From Streptomyces sp. NBC_00670 (GTDB taxonomy: Bacteria > Actinomycetota > Actinomycetes > Streptomycetales > Streptomycetaceae), in assembly GCF_036226765.1 (NCBI RefSeq), contig NZ_CP109017.1, positions 620,001 to 684,000 on the forward strand: a DNA stretch of 64,000 nt, written 5' to 3'. The notes under the pieces were generated by a model. The model searched no databases. It saw only the letters and a program-made list of their open reading frames with translations, and was not told the origin of the DNA. This document shows positions 17,526 to 26,308 of this stretch, in pieces. Each line of letters begins with the position of its first letter. Within the stretch, counting starts at the first letter, position 1. Made by a program: the position numbers and the translations under genes.

Positions 17526-19568
17526 GTGGTACGTACGAGCCGCACGGACACCGACCGTCCTGCCGGCACAACCTTGTGGAACCACGAGGTCACCTACCGG
17601 GCCAGGTCCCGGGCGCTGCTGGTCGCGGTCGCCGGTCTGGCGACGGCGCCCGCGCTGGTCACCCCGGCCGCCGCCCAGTCCGGGCACAAGGGCGCGAGCG
17701 GCGGGAGTGGCGGGGCCGGTGGCAGGACCCTCACGGTGAAGTCCGGGGAAACCCTCGAACTCACCAAAACCACCACGGTCACCACCCTCACCATCGCCGA
17801 GGGCGGCGTCATCGCCGCACCCGACGGCCACCGCCTCACCCTCACCGTCAACGGCACCGAGACGGGGGCCCGGCTGAGCGAACTCACCGACGGTTACGGC
17901 GGACTGGCCACCGCCATCGCCGCCGGCACCTACCGCGGCAAGGTGATCCTGACGGTCGCGGTGGCGAACGACGTCGAGTACAGCGACATGACGTTCCCCT
18001 TCCGGCAGGCCGTCTACGTCGACGCGAACGGCGTCGACGAGAGCAAGTCCGTCCCGTCCGACGTGCGCGGCGGCAGCGTGGCCCACACCGGCGCCCACGA
18101 CATCACCCTGCTGTCCGACGGGGAGTCCTTCAACGGCGTCTACGTCACCGGCGGCGCCACCTACGAGCTGAAGCGGCCGAGGATCGCCTTCGACGGCAAC
18201 GGCCGCTGCGACTTCATCGGCTACGGCGCCTCGGTCGTCGGCACCGGAGAGGGCACCACCCTCGTCCTGGACGGTGCCGTCATCAAGAACCAGGGCGTGG
18301 TGCGCACCGCGGTCATCGCCGACGCCACCGCCAACGTGATCGTCAAGAACTCCACGATCCACTGCGCCGACGGCGACCACGTGCCCGACGAGTACCCGGA
18401 CACCGGCTCCGGCGACACCCGGTACATGATCACCGTGCCGTGGATGCTGGGCATCTCCGGCAACGTCCGCGCCACCAACCTGCTCGGCGCGAGCACCCGG
18501 GCGACGTACATCAACTCCTCGGTCTCCTCGGAGAAGTGGGGTGCCCTCTCGGTCGACGGCGGCAGCAACTGCACGCTCACCGCGATCAACACCCGGATCG
18601 CCAACACCGGTGGCGAGGGCTACGGTTCCTACGCCATCGGCGGTGTGACCGAGCACTTCCTCGGCTGCACCTACGACGTCGGCGACTACGCCCTGATCCA
18701 CTGGGGCGCCTCGGCGCACTACGGCGACAGCACCCGCGAGGCCGTCGCCGCGCTCAACGAGTCCCTCGAACTGGGCCTCACCAAGAGCGAGTTGCGCGGT
18801 CTGCCGGTGAAGTCGACAAAGATCGACGCCGGACGGTTCATGGTCCTGTGGTACGCCGCCGGCTCGGTCGCCATCGACGGCGGCACGCAGGTCAACACCG
18901 GCGAGACCACCTTCATGTGCAAGGCGGTCGCGGCGGCGGTCACCGTCGACGGCTCGGGCGGCGCCCGCCTCAACCCCGGCAACGGCGTCATCTTCCAGCT
19001 GATGGACACCGACCGGCCCAGCAGCGTCACGGTCACGGGCAAGCCGTGGAAGACCGAGATGCTCGGCACCTACACCGAGCCCACCGGCTCCGCCGTCAAG
19101 TCGTCGACCTGGGACACCACCACCGCCCAGGCCACCGACGCCACCGCCTCGTTCACGGACATCGACCTGTCCGGCGACTTCTACAACTCCGTCCTCGGCG
19201 GCGGCAACGCGAGCCTCCAGGGCCAGAACCTGGTCCTGGACTTCACCCGCTCCACCGTCACGGGCGTCATCTCCGCCAGCACCGCCAAGCACCGTGTCTC
19301 CACGATCACCATGGCGGAGTACCGGGAGATCAGCGAGGTCACCAACACCCCGGGCGCGGTCGTCAACAACGGCGTCGTCGTGACCCTGGGCAGCCGTTCC
19401 ACCTGGACGGTGACCGGCACCTCGTACCTCAGCTCGCTCACCCTGGCCGACACGGCGTCCGTCCGGGGGCCGCGCGGCCGTAAGGTGCGGCTGACGGTCG
19501 ACGGCACCGCCACCGAGATCAAGCCGGGTACGACGTACACCGGCGCGCTCACGCTCAGCGTGGCATGA
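17526..19568 (+). CDS. Secreted repeat-rich protein, probable right-handed beta-helix
   Basis: A 680-residue exported protein. GTG at 17526 was chosen for the AGGGAG 6-7 nt upstream. The signal peptide has an unusually long N-region (about 28 residues) before the hydrophobic core, with a probable cut after TPAAA near residue 50. The mature protein is rich in Thr, Val, Gly, Asp and Asn, with short repeating strands such as GTTLVLDGAVIKN and VIVKNSTIHCADGD, as in pectate-lyase-like beta-helices. I see no recognised catalytic motif or anchor and do not know its function. Its promoter carries the same operator as the catabolic operons downstream, so it is probably an extracellular partner of that pathway. 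Confidence 0.75.
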   Translation: MVRTSRTDTDRPAGTTLWNHEVTYRARSRALLVAVAGLATAPALVTPAAAQSGHKGASGGSGGAGGRTLTVKSGETLELTKTTTVTTLTIAEGGVIAAPDGHRLTLTVNGTETGARLSELTDGYGGLATAIAAGTYRGKVILTVAVANDVEYSDMTFPFRQAVYVDANGVDESKSVPSDVRGGSVAHTGAHDITLLSDGESFNGVYVTGGATYELKRPRIAFDGNGRCDFIGYGASVVGTGEGTTLVLDGAVIKNQGVVRTAVIADATANVIVKNSTIHCADGDHVPDEYPDTGSGDTRYMITVPWMLGISGNVRATNLLGASTRATYINSSVSSEKWGALSVDGGSNCTLTAINTRIANTGGEGYGSYAIGGVTEHFLGCTYDVGDYALIHWGASAHYGDSTREAVAALNESLELGLTKSELRGLPVKSTKIDAGRFMVLWYAAGSVAIDGGTQVNTGETTFMCKAVAAAVTVDGSGGARLNPGNGVIFQLMDTDRPSSVTVTGKPWKTEMLGTYTEPTGSAVKSSTWDTTTAQATDATASFTDIDLSGDFYNSVLGGGNASLQGQNLVLDFTRSTVTGVISASTAKHRVSTITMAEYREISEVTNTPGAVVNNGVVVTLGSRSTWTVTGTSYLSSLTLADTASVRGPRGRKVRLTVDGTATEIKPGTTYTGALTLSVA

Positions 19569-19584
19569 TCCGCGGATGAGCTTC

Positions 19585-19616
19585 GGCCCCCGGGACGCGA
19601 TGCCGTCCCGGGGGCC
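19585..19616 (+). terminator. Strong hairpin terminator after the secreted-protein gene
   Basis: Perfect 13-bp arms GGCCCCCGGGACG / CGTCCCGGGGGCC with a 6-nt loop, starting 17 nt after the stop codon. Confidence 0.8.
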
Positions 19617-19632
19617 GGGCTTGTGCGCGAGC

Positions 19633-19692
19633 TGTCGACAGCGGCGGTCCGATTCCGGCGCTGAGCCCTGTGGGCATACGATAGTGTCGACA
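19633..19692 (+). promoter_or_regulatory. Operator pair O2/O3 at the gntR promoter
   Basis: TGTCGACA at 19633-19640 (within the palindrome GCTGTCGACAGC) and at 19685-19692 (within GTGTCGACAC) are 52 bp apart centre to centre. A -10 TACGAT at 19677-19682 ends 2 nt before O3, so O3 would cover the start of transcription of the regulator gene. No good -35 is visible. This arrangement predicts autorepression. Confidence 0.75.
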
Positions 19693-19794
19693 CCGTTGGG
19701 GAACCTGTGAGGTCCGGATGCGGGCCGACGACTCCACCAACCGACCTGCCCACCAACCGCTCGGAGCGAGCGACCGATCAGGGGGACACGGCAC

Positions 19795-20535
19795 ATGGCC
19801 GGTCAGGACATGGACCTGGTGCTGGAGCGGCTGCTGCGGCTGAAGGACCGGCGCGAGCCGCTGGTCGCGCAGATCGCGGGGTGGGTCGCGGCCGGCATCA
19901 TCGAGGGCCGGCTGGAGCCGGGACAGGACCTCAACAGCGTCGAGCTGTCGCGCCGGTTCGACACCAGCCGCACCCCCGTGCGCGAGGCGCTGATGCTGCT
20001 CGAGCAGGAGGGCCTGGTCGAGATGAAGGCCCGGCGCCGGCCGCGCGTCGCCGCCCCCTCGCTCGCCGACATCCGCGACACCTACCAGGTGCGCCGGAAC
20101 CTGCTGTCGATGCTGGCCGGGCTGCTGGTCCAGCGGGCCGGCGACGCCGAACTGGCCGAACTGCGCATGCGCGTGGAGAAGATGCGGGAACTGGCCGACG
20201 CCGGGGACGTGGACGCGTACTTCTGGGGCCATGTGCAGCTCCAGGAGCGGATGACGGAGATCGTCGGCAACGGCACCCTGAAGCAGATCCTGGACTCCCT
20301 CGCGCTGCGCACGCTGATGCTGCGGCACCTGAGCCTGACCCGCCCCGGCCGCCTCGCCTACAGCGTCGACGACCAGGAGCGGCTGATCCAGGCGTGCGAG
20401 GAGCGGGACGGGGAGCTGGCCTCCGCACTGATCGCCGGCGCGACCGTCCGGGCGCTGCGCGCGGTGGAGGAGCAGATCGCGCAGGACACCGGAACCGTCC
20501 GCAAAACCGCGCGGCGGCGGCGTAGCGATGCGTGA
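19795..20535 (+). CDS. GntR family regulator with FCD domain, probable master regulator of the catabolic island
   Basis: A 246-residue FadR-subfamily GntR protein. The N-terminal winged helix (about residues 15-85) contains SRTPVREALMLLEQEGLVE. The all-helical FCD ligand domain (about 95-220) includes YFWGHVQLQERM and LRHLSLTRPGR, where FCD proteins place metal-binding and ligand-contact residues. Such regulators are usually repressors released by a carboxylic acid intermediate. The palindromes around it (GTCGAC core) fit the known FadR-subfamily consensus GT-(M)(K)-AC. Two sites lie in its own promoter and more in four other intergenic regions up to 37 kb. ATG at 19795 follows GGGGGAC. Confidence 0.92.
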   Translation: MAGQDMDLVLERLLRLKDRREPLVAQIAGWVAAGIIEGRLEPGQDLNSVELSRRFDTSRTPVREALMLLEQEGLVEMKARRRPRVAAPSLADIRDTYQVRRNLLSMLAGLLVQRAGDAELAELRMRVEKMRELADAGDVDAYFWGHVQLQERMTEIVGNGTLKQILDSLALRTLMLRHLSLTRPGRLAYSVDDQERLIQACEERDGELASALIAGATVRALRAVEEQIAQDTGTVRKTARRRRSDA

Positions 20536-20539
20536 ACGT

Positions 20540-20582
20540 GGCGGTTGGCCCGGGCGTCGGTGCGACGCCCGGGCCAACCGCC
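20540..20582. terminator. Bidirectional intrinsic terminator with perfect 20-bp stem
   Basis: Arms GGCGGTTGGCCCGGGCGTCG (20540-20559) and its exact complement (20563-20582) with loop GTG and a TTTCTT tail on the + strand. It separates the convergent gntR and SDR genes. Confidence 0.92.
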
Positions 20583-20594
20583 TTTCTTCCGGGC

Positions 20595-21386
20595 CTACTT
20601 GGCCAGCACTCCGCCATCGACGGGGAAGTTGCCGCCGGTGACCCAGGTGGCCTCGTCCGAGACCAGGTAGACCGCACACCAGGCGATGTCCTCGGGGCGG
20701 CCGACGCGGCCCAGCGGGATGCGGTCGAGCAGGGCGCGCTGGGTGGCGCCCTGGTGGGCGCCGGCCGACTCGGTGGCGGGGGTGCGGACCATGCCGGGCG
20801 AGATGGTGTTGGCCCGGATGCCCTGCGGGCCGCCCTCCACCGCGAGCTGCCGGGTGAGCCCGAGCACCGCGGCCTTGCCCGCGCAGTGCGCGACCATGCC
20901 GAAGTTGCCGCTGCCCCGGAAGGCGTTGACGGAGGCGAAGTTGACGATCGAGCCGCCGCCGGAGGCCGCCAGGTGCGGCCAGGCGGCCTGGACGGGCAGG
21001 AAGACGACGTCGATCTCGCCCCGCATGGTCGGGGTCCACTCCTGGTGGAAGTCCATCTCGGCGGCGGTGGCCATGTGCGGGGCGACGGCGCCCGCGGTCA
21101 CCAGCGCGTCGACCCGGCCGTACCGTTCCTGGGCCAGGTCGGCGAAGCGACGGGCGTCGGTGGGGTCGGTCATGTCGAGCGGGGCCACCACGTCGAGGTT
21201 CAGGCCCCGCTCGGCGGCGAGCTTGCGGGTGCGTTCGGCCGCCACCACGTCGATGTCGCAGCCGAGCACGGTCGCGCCCTGCTCGGCGAAGAGCAGCGCG
21301 CAGCCCTGGCCGATGCCGGCCCCGGCTCCGGTGACCAGTGCCACCTTGCCGGTGAGCCGTCCGGTGCGGGTGTCGGTGGTGCTCAT
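20595..21386 (-). CDS. SDR family oxidoreductase with His in place of the catalytic Tyr
   Basis: A 263-residue short-chain dehydrogenase/reductase-fold protein, last gene of the six-gene operon starting at 26273. The cofactor loop TGAGAGIG is at 19-26, the catalytic-type Ser is at 152 (NFASVN) and Lys at 171. The residue expected to be Tyr in Y-x-x-x-K is His167 (HCAGK), confirmed by a CAC codon. All other features, including the C-terminal GGNFPVDGGVLAK, are normal. It may therefore use altered chemistry, bind without catalysis, or be impaired. ATG at 21386 has GGAGG 5 nt upstream and overlaps the CMD gene's stop by 4 nt. The substrate is unknown. Confidence 0.88.
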   Translation of the reverse strand: MSTTDTRTGRLTGKVALVTGAGAGIGQGCALLFAEQGATVLGCDIDVVAAERTRKLAAERGLNLDVVAPLDMTDPTDARRFADLAQERYGRVDALVTAGAVAPHMATAAEMDFHQEWTPTMRGEIDVVFLPVQAAWPHLAASGGGSIVNFASVNAFRGSGNFGMVAHCAGKAAVLGLTRQLAVEGGPQGIRANTISPGMVRTPATESAGAHQGATQRALLDRIPLGRVGRPEDIAWCAVYLVSDEATWVTGGNFPVDGGVLAK

Positions 21387-21943
21387 GTCGTCCTCCGGTG
21401 TGCGGTGTCGGGGGTGCCGGTGGCGGCCGGCGTGGGCAGTTCCACCCGCAGGGCGACCAGGAACCGGGACACCATGCTGTACGCGGCGACGGTGGCGGTG
21501 AGTTCCACGAGTTCGGCCGGGGTGAAGTGGTCGTGCAGGGCGTCGAAGACCTCGTCGGGGACGTGCACGTGACGGGTCATGGCGTCGGTGTAGGCGAGGG
21601 TGCGGCGCTGCCGCTCGTCCAGGGCGGGGTGGGCGTCGGCGTGCTCGTCGCGGAGTGCGTCGAGCTGGGCCGGGCCGAGCCCCGCGGCGCGGGCCTCGGC
21701 CTCGTGGGCGACCCATTCGTAGTCGGCCCGGTTGAGCACGGCGATCCGCAGGATCACCAGTTCGCGGAGGTCGGCGGGGAGGGCGGTGCGCTGCCGGATC
21801 GCGCCGAGCAGGCTGTTCCAGCCGTCGGCGAGCGGGGGGCTGTGCAGGAGCATGCGGTCCAGGGGGCGCAGGGTGCCGCCGCGCCGTGCGCGGATGCGCT
21901 CCGCGACCTCCCCGGCTCCGTCGGTACCCGTCAGTCGTGCCAC
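21383..21943 (-). CDS. Carboxymuconolactone decarboxylase (CMD) family protein
   Basis: A 186-residue all-helical CMD/AhpD-fold protein. The core ELVILRIAVLNRADYEW followed by AHEAEARAAGL matches the CMD domain. The CxxC pair of peroxidase-type AhpD proteins is missing, so an isomerase/decarboxylase or lyase-type role is more likely than peroxide reduction. In this operon (carboxylesterase, amidohydrolase, two FAH proteins, SDR) it probably acts on a lactone or unsaturated acid intermediate. ATG at 21943 begins 20 nt after the upstream esterase stop, and its TGA overlaps the SDR start. A second CMD protein of the same island is at 38430. Confidence 0.85.
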   Translation of the reverse strand: MARLTGTDGAGEVAERIRARRGGTLRPLDRMLLHSPPLADGWNSLLGAIRQRTALPADLRELVILRIAVLNRADYEWVAHEAEARAAGLGPAQLDALRDEHADAHPALDERQRRTLAYTDAMTRHVHVPDEVFDALHDHFTPAELVELTATVAAYSMVSRFLVALRVELPTPAATGTPDTAHRRTT

Positions 21944-21963
21944 GGGTGGTCCTTTCTGGTTCG

Positions 21964-23325
21964 TCAGGAAGTGGGGGCGGCGGGGGCCCGCAGTTCGGCC
22001 CGGCGCACGGTGTCACCGAAGACCATCGCGGGGGTGGTGTCCGGGCCGGTGAAGTGGGGCCATGGCGGCAGTCCCCCGCCGCCCGGGTCACCCGTGGTGA
22101 CGAAGCGCGCCCAGGCGTCGGCCATGACCGTGGCCAGGTGCCGGTCGGTGTCCTGCCAGCCCCAGGTGGGGCGCTGCGCCAGGTTGTCGAAGACGTAGGG
22201 CAGTTCCGCGGTGTGGTGGACGCCGAGGTCGGGCAGGCCGGGTGGCAGCGGGGGCCGGTGGTCGAAGCGGTACATCCACACGGGTGCGCCGCAGGTGGCG
22301 CGGTGGGTGCGGGCCCACTGCCACACCGGGCCGGTGAACCGGGCGTCGCCGACGGCGGCGGGGTCCTCGCCGGGGCGGGCGTAGACGGTGCCCTCGTCGG
22401 TGTTGGTGCCGAGCAGCAGCGGGACGGGGTGCTGGCGGCCGGCGGCGAACACATCGTCGGTCGGTGCGGTGAGGACCCGGCCGTCGACGACCGGTCCGAA
22501 GTGACCGCGCACGATCAGCTCGACGCCGGAGACCCGGCGCAGCGCGCCGATGTCCCGCCCGCCGAACTCGTCGGCGTACGCGAGCCCCCGTTTCTGTGCC
22601 TCCTCCTGGCTCGGCAGGGGCCCCTCCGCGCGGCCGACACCCGAGGCGCTCTGGCCGAGGGCGGCGTGGAAGTGACCGCGGGCCGCCGGTGCCGCCATGA
22701 GGTGGCAGAGGTGGGCGGCTCCGGCGGAGTTGCCCGCGAGGGTGATCCGGTCGGGATCGCCGCCGAAGGCCGCGGCGTTCTCGCGCACCCAGGTCAGGGC
22801 GGCGAGGAGGTCGAGCAGTCCGTAGTTGCCGGACGCCCCGAGGTCGTCCTCGGCGGCCAGTTCTGGGTGGGCGAGGAAGCCGAGGGCGCCGAGCCGGTGG
22901 TTGAGGGTGACGACGACCAGGCCCCGTCCGGCCAGGGCGCGGCCGTCGTGGATGTCCTGGGAGCCGTGTCCGTAGCGGTTGCCGCCGCCGTGTATCCACA
23001 CCATGACCGGCAGTCCGGTGCCCGGCGCGGGCTCGGGTGTCCACACGTTCAGGTAGAGGCAGTCCTCGCTCATCACCAGGGCACGCCGGTCGGCGAAGTT
23101 GGTGTGGTACATGACCGAGTCGGTCGGGGGCTGCGGCTGGAGGGGCGCGGGGCCGAAGTCGTGCGCACGTCGCTCGCCGTCCCAGGGCGCGGCCGGGCGG
23201 GGCGGGCGCCAGCGCAGGTCGCCGACCGGGGGCGCGGCGAAGGGGATGCCGCGGAAGACGGCGACGGGGCCGTCCCACTCCCCCACGAGCCGCCCGCCCA
23301 CGGTCCGGGCCCGTGGGGCGCTCAC
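21964..23325 (-). CDS. Type-B carboxylesterase family hydrolase
   Basis: A 453-residue alpha/beta hydrolase of the carboxylesterase-B family. The oxyanion loop HGGG is at 112-115, the EDCLYLNVW signature at 87-95, and nucleophile Ser200 in GNSAGA, where most relatives have GESAGG. Acidic residues (NTDEGT) and HHTAELPYVF supply the rest of the triad. It has no signal peptide, so it would cleave an ester after import. At 453 residues it is somewhat shorter than typical 500-residue bacterial members. GTG at 23325 overlaps the stop of the amidohydrolase by 4 nt. The physiological ester is unknown. Confidence 0.9.
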   Translation of the reverse strand: MSAPRARTVGGRLVGEWDGPVAVFRGIPFAAPPVGDLRWRPPRPAAPWDGERRAHDFGPAPLQPQPPTDSVMYHTNFADRRALVMSEDCLYLNVWTPEPAPGTGLPVMVWIHGGGNRYGHGSQDIHDGRALAGRGLVVVTLNHRLGALGFLAHPELAAEDDLGASGNYGLLDLLAALTWVRENAAAFGGDPDRITLAGNSAGAAHLCHLMAAPAARGHFHAALGQSASGVGRAEGPLPSQEEAQKRGLAYADEFGGRDIGALRRVSGVELIVRGHFGPVVDGRVLTAPTDDVFAAGRQHPVPLLLGTNTDEGTVYARPGEDPAAVGDARFTGPVWQWARTHRATCGAPVWMYRFDHRPPLPPGLPDLGVHHTAELPYVFDNLAQRPTWGWQDTDRHLATVMADAWARFVTTGDPGGGGLPPWPHFTGPDTTPAMVFGDTVRRAELRAPAAPTS

Positions 23326-24554
23326 GCGGGAGCCTTGTGCAGCCGGCCGTCCTTCATGATGGCCGCGAGCCGGTCGCGGTCCTGGAGGATGCGGATGTCG
23401 TCCAGCGGGTCACCGTCGACGAGCACGAGGTCGGCGAGGTACCCCTCCCTGACCTGGCCGAGTTCGTCGCCCATGTCCATCACCTGGCCGCCGTACTGGG
23501 TGGCGGCGCGCAGCGCCTCGGCGGGGGTGAAGCCGAACCAGTCGACGAAGAGTTCCAGGTCGCGGGCGTTGCGGCCGACGGGGTTCCAGGCGAAGCCGTA
23601 GTCGCCGCCGGTGACGACGCGGATGCCGCGCCGGACGAGTTCCGGGACGACCTCCTTGACCGCCTTGGCGGTGGCCTCGACCTCCATGCCGGGCTCGGGC
23701 TCGCTGTCGGCCTCGTGCAGGTTGGCGTGAATGATGCCGGGGGTGGGGGCGACGAACAACCGGTCGCGGGCCTCCTGAAGCAGGTCGAGGGCCTCCTCGT
23801 CGGCGAAGGTGCAGTGGTAGACGGCGCGGATGCCGTGCCGTACGGCCATCTTGACCGACTCGGCGGCGTGGGCGTGGGCGGTGAGCCACACCCCGCGTTC
23901 CCTGGCGGTGGCCGCCGCGGCGGCGACCTCCTCCTCGGTGAACTGCACGATCCGCGAGGTGCCCTGGACGACCGCGCTCTCGCCGGACAGCGACAGCTTG
24001 ACGATGTCGACGCCGACGTCGGCCATCTCCCCGACGAAGCGGCTCACCGAGCCGGGGTCGGAGGCCCGGCCGTCGATGCCCGGGAAGTCGTAGACGCCCG
24101 GCTCGCGCATGCCGGCGGTGCCCTCCCAGGAGGCGGCCTTGAAGCGCGGTCCGGGCATCCAGCCCTCGGCGAAGGCCTTGCGGGCGGCGACCTCGGTGCG
24201 CGGCAGCCGGTTGCCGCCGGAGTAGGCGCTGGTGAAGCCCTGGTCGAGGAGGACCCGGCCGGCGTGCGCGACGAGCAGTGCCTTCTCCTCGTCCGACTCG
24301 TCGCGGCGCCGCGAGAGGTGTTCGGTGGTGGAGCCGAAGCCGAGGTGGGTGTGGGAGTCGATCAGGCCGGGGATCAGGGTGCCGCCGCCCCCGTCGATCA
24401 CCCGGGCGCCGGACCGCCGGGCGGCCGGGACCTGCGGGGCCACCGCGGTGATGCGATTGCCCTCGACGAGGACCTCGGCGGGGTAGGGGTCGCGTCCGGT
24501 GCCGTCGAAGACCCGGACGTCGGTGAAGACGGTCGCTCCGCCGGAATTGCTCAT
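23322..24554 (-). CDS. Metal-dependent amidohydrolase family protein (imidazolonepropionase-like)
   Basis: A 410-residue cytosolic amidohydrolase. It has the N-terminal beta domain, then DSHTHLGFGS with the HxH metal ligands near residue 67, VDIVKLSLSG with the candidate carbamylated Lys, TAHAHAAESV, and the late GGDYGFAWN Asp. The C-terminal strand set (GYLADLVLVDGDPLDDI) closes the composite domain. The closest-looking relatives are broad-specificity prolidase/imidazolonepropionase-like hydrolases acting on amides or lactones. In this operon a lactone or cyclic imide substrate is plausible but inferred. Its ATG overlaps the stop of the upstream FAH gene. Confidence 0.88.
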   Translation of the reverse strand: MSNSGGATVFTDVRVFDGTGRDPYPAEVLVEGNRITAVAPQVPAARRSGARVIDGGGGTLIPGLIDSHTHLGFGSTTEHLSRRRDESDEEKALLVAHAGRVLLDQGFTSAYSGGNRLPRTEVAARKAFAEGWMPGPRFKAASWEGTAGMREPGVYDFPGIDGRASDPGSVSRFVGEMADVGVDIVKLSLSGESAVVQGTSRIVQFTEEEVAAAAATARERGVWLTAHAHAAESVKMAVRHGIRAVYHCTFADEEALDLLQEARDRLFVAPTPGIIHANLHEADSEPEPGMEVEATAKAVKEVVPELVRRGIRVVTGGDYGFAWNPVGRNARDLELFVDWFGFTPAEALRAATQYGGQVMDMGDELGQVREGYLADLVLVDGDPLDDIRILQDRDRLAAIMKDGRLHKAPA

Positions 24555-25384
24555 GGTGCGCTCCTGAAGGTGTGCCGCATCTCGCCCAGGCCCCCGATCC
24601 TGCTCACCAGGGTGTCACCGGGACCTATGAAGCGTTGTGGGGTGCGTCGGTTGCCGACGCCCGCGGGGGTGCCGGTGAAGATCAGGTCGCCGGGCCGCAG
24701 CGGGCAGATCGCGCTGAGGTGGGCGACGAGCCGGGGCACCGGGAAGATCATGTTCGAGGTGCGGTCGTGCTGGACGGTCTCCCCGTTCAGCTCGCAGGTC
24801 AGCTCCAGGTCGTCCCGGTCGGCGAGCTCGTCGGTGCTGACCAGGGCGGGGCCGACCGGGCCGAAGCCGGGGAAGGACTTGCCGAGCGAGAACTGGGCGG
24901 GGCGGCCGGCGAGCTGGGTGATCCGCTCGGAGAGGTCCTGTCCCACGGTCACCGCGACGACGGGGTCCCAGCCGTGTTCCTCGGGGACCCGGTAGGCCTC
25001 GTGGCCGATGACGGCGACCGTCTCCAGCTCCCAGTCGACATGGCCGGGCGGTACGTCGATGGTCGTGTACGGCCCGGTCAGGCAGCTCGGGAACTTGGTG
25101 AACACCAGCGGTTCGGCCGGTTCCTCGTAGCCCGCCTCGGCGGTGTGGGGGCGGTAGTTGAGGGCGACGGCGAAGATCTGGCGGGGCTCGGGCACGGGGG
25201 CGAGGAGGTCGGACTCCTTGTACGGCACGGCCGCCGACGGGTCCACCCCGGCGGACCAGTCGCGCAGGGCGTCCCACTGGCCGAAGAGCGCGGCCGGGTC
25301 GGCGTCGAAGCCGCCGGTGGCCACGTCCACGGCGCCGTCACCGGTCAGCAGGACGCTGCGGCCCGCGAGGTTGGCGATGCGCAT
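24551..25384 (-). CDS. Fumarylacetoacetate hydrolase (FAH) family protein, second copy
   Basis: A 277-residue FAH-superfamily enzyme. Metal ligands are visible as E119 and E121 in DWELETVAVIG and Asp in VGQDLSERITQ about 28 residues later. FSLGKSFPGFGPVGP and GDLIFTGTPAGVG are the other family blocks. Members hydrolyse C-C bonds of acylpyruvates, decarboxylate, or hydrate dienoates. It lies 4 nt after the first FAH gene and overlaps the amidohydrolase gene, so the two FAH proteins are probably made together and may act sequentially. I cannot say which reaction each performs. Confidence 0.9.
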   Translation of the reverse strand: MRIANLAGRSVLLTGDGAVDVATGGFDADPAALFGQWDALRDWSAGVDPSAAVPYKESDLLAPVPEPRQIFAVALNYRPHTAEAGYEEPAEPLVFTKFPSCLTGPYTTIDVPPGHVDWELETVAVIGHEAYRVPEEHGWDPVVAVTVGQDLSERITQLAGRPAQFSLGKSFPGFGPVGPALVSTDELADRDDLELTCELNGETVQHDRTSNMIFPVPRLVAHLSAICPLRPGDLIFTGTPAGVGNRRTPQRFIGPGDTLVSRIGGLGEMRHTFRSAP

Positions 25385-25388
25385 GCCG

Positions 25389-26273
25389 TCACGCCCACTG
25401 GCCGGCGGGCGGCTCCGGGGTGCCGTAGGCGTCCTGCCAGCTCACGACCCGGTTGCGGAGCACGCCCAGGTGCTCGATCTCCGCCTCGACGACGTCGCCG
25501 GGCTTGAGGTAGTGGGCGAACGGGTCCTCGGTGCTCGCGGCGACGCCCGCGATGGTGCCGGTGGTGATGAGGTCACCCGCGCTGTAGGTCTGCGGGGAGT
25601 GGTAGGCGACCAGCTGCGGGATCGACACCGACATGCGCGAGGTGTTCGACTTCTGCCGTACGTCGCCGTTGACCCGCAGCTCCATGTCCAGGTCGTGCGG
25701 GTCGTCGATCTCGTCGGCGGTGACGATGTACGGGCCGATCGGACAGAAGGTGTCGATGGCCTTGGAGAAGGAGAAGACGCCGGACTCCATCTCCTTGCGC
25801 TGGATGTCGCGCGCGGTGATGTCGTTGAAGACCAGGTAGCCGGCGATGTGCTCGGCGGCCTGCTCGGCGGTGAAGAACTTGCCCGGTTTGCCGAGGACGA
25901 CGGCGAGTTCGAGCTCGTAGTCCAGCTCGCGGGTCAGGTTGGCCGGGTAGACGATGTCCTCGTCGGGGCCGATGACCGCGTCCACGTTCTGGAAGAACAC
26001 GATGCCCTTGTTGACCGGGTGCGACCAGTCGACGCGTTCCAGGTCCTCGTGGTGCTCGCGGAAGTTGCCGGCCGTGTGGAAGAACTTCTTCGGCACGATC
26101 GGCGCGCGCAGCCGGACCCCGGAGAGCGGGAACGTCCGCCCCGTTTCGGCGACTTGGCCGTCCCGGGCGAAGAACTCCCGGGTCGTCGGGACGTCGAGTC
26201 CGACGACCGTGTCGCCGTCCAGACGGCCCACGAGTCCCGTCTCGGGGCCCGCGTCGAACGTCACCAGTTTCAT
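25389..26273 (-). CDS. Fumarylacetoacetate hydrolase (FAH) family protein, first copy
   Basis: A 294-residue FAH-superfamily protein that opens the six-gene operon. It has an N-terminal cap (MKLVTFDAGPETGLVGRLDG), then ELDYELELAVVLGK with E120 and E122 as metal ligands and FNDITARDIQ with the following Asp. The length fits 2-keto-4-pentenoate hydratase or acylpyruvase-like members. ATG at 26273 was chosen because GGAGG sits 7 nt upstream; the frame reaches a few codons farther without an RBS. Operator O4 is 36-43 nt upstream of the start, and O5 is 52 bp beyond that. Confidence 0.9.
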   Translation of the reverse strand: MKLVTFDAGPETGLVGRLDGDTVVGLDVPTTREFFARDGQVAETGRTFPLSGVRLRAPIVPKKFFHTAGNFREHHEDLERVDWSHPVNKGIVFFQNVDAVIGPDEDIVYPANLTRELDYELELAVVLGKPGKFFTAEQAAEHIAGYLVFNDITARDIQRKEMESGVFSFSKAIDTFCPIGPYIVTADEIDDPHDLDMELRVNGDVRQKSNTSRMSVSIPQLVAYHSPQTYSAGDLITTGTIAGVAASTEDPFAHYLKPGDVVEAEIEHLGVLRNRVVSWQDAYGTPEPPAGQWA

Positions 26274-26308
26274 CAGAACCTCCATGGCCTCACCGGTCAA
26301 CTAATAAC

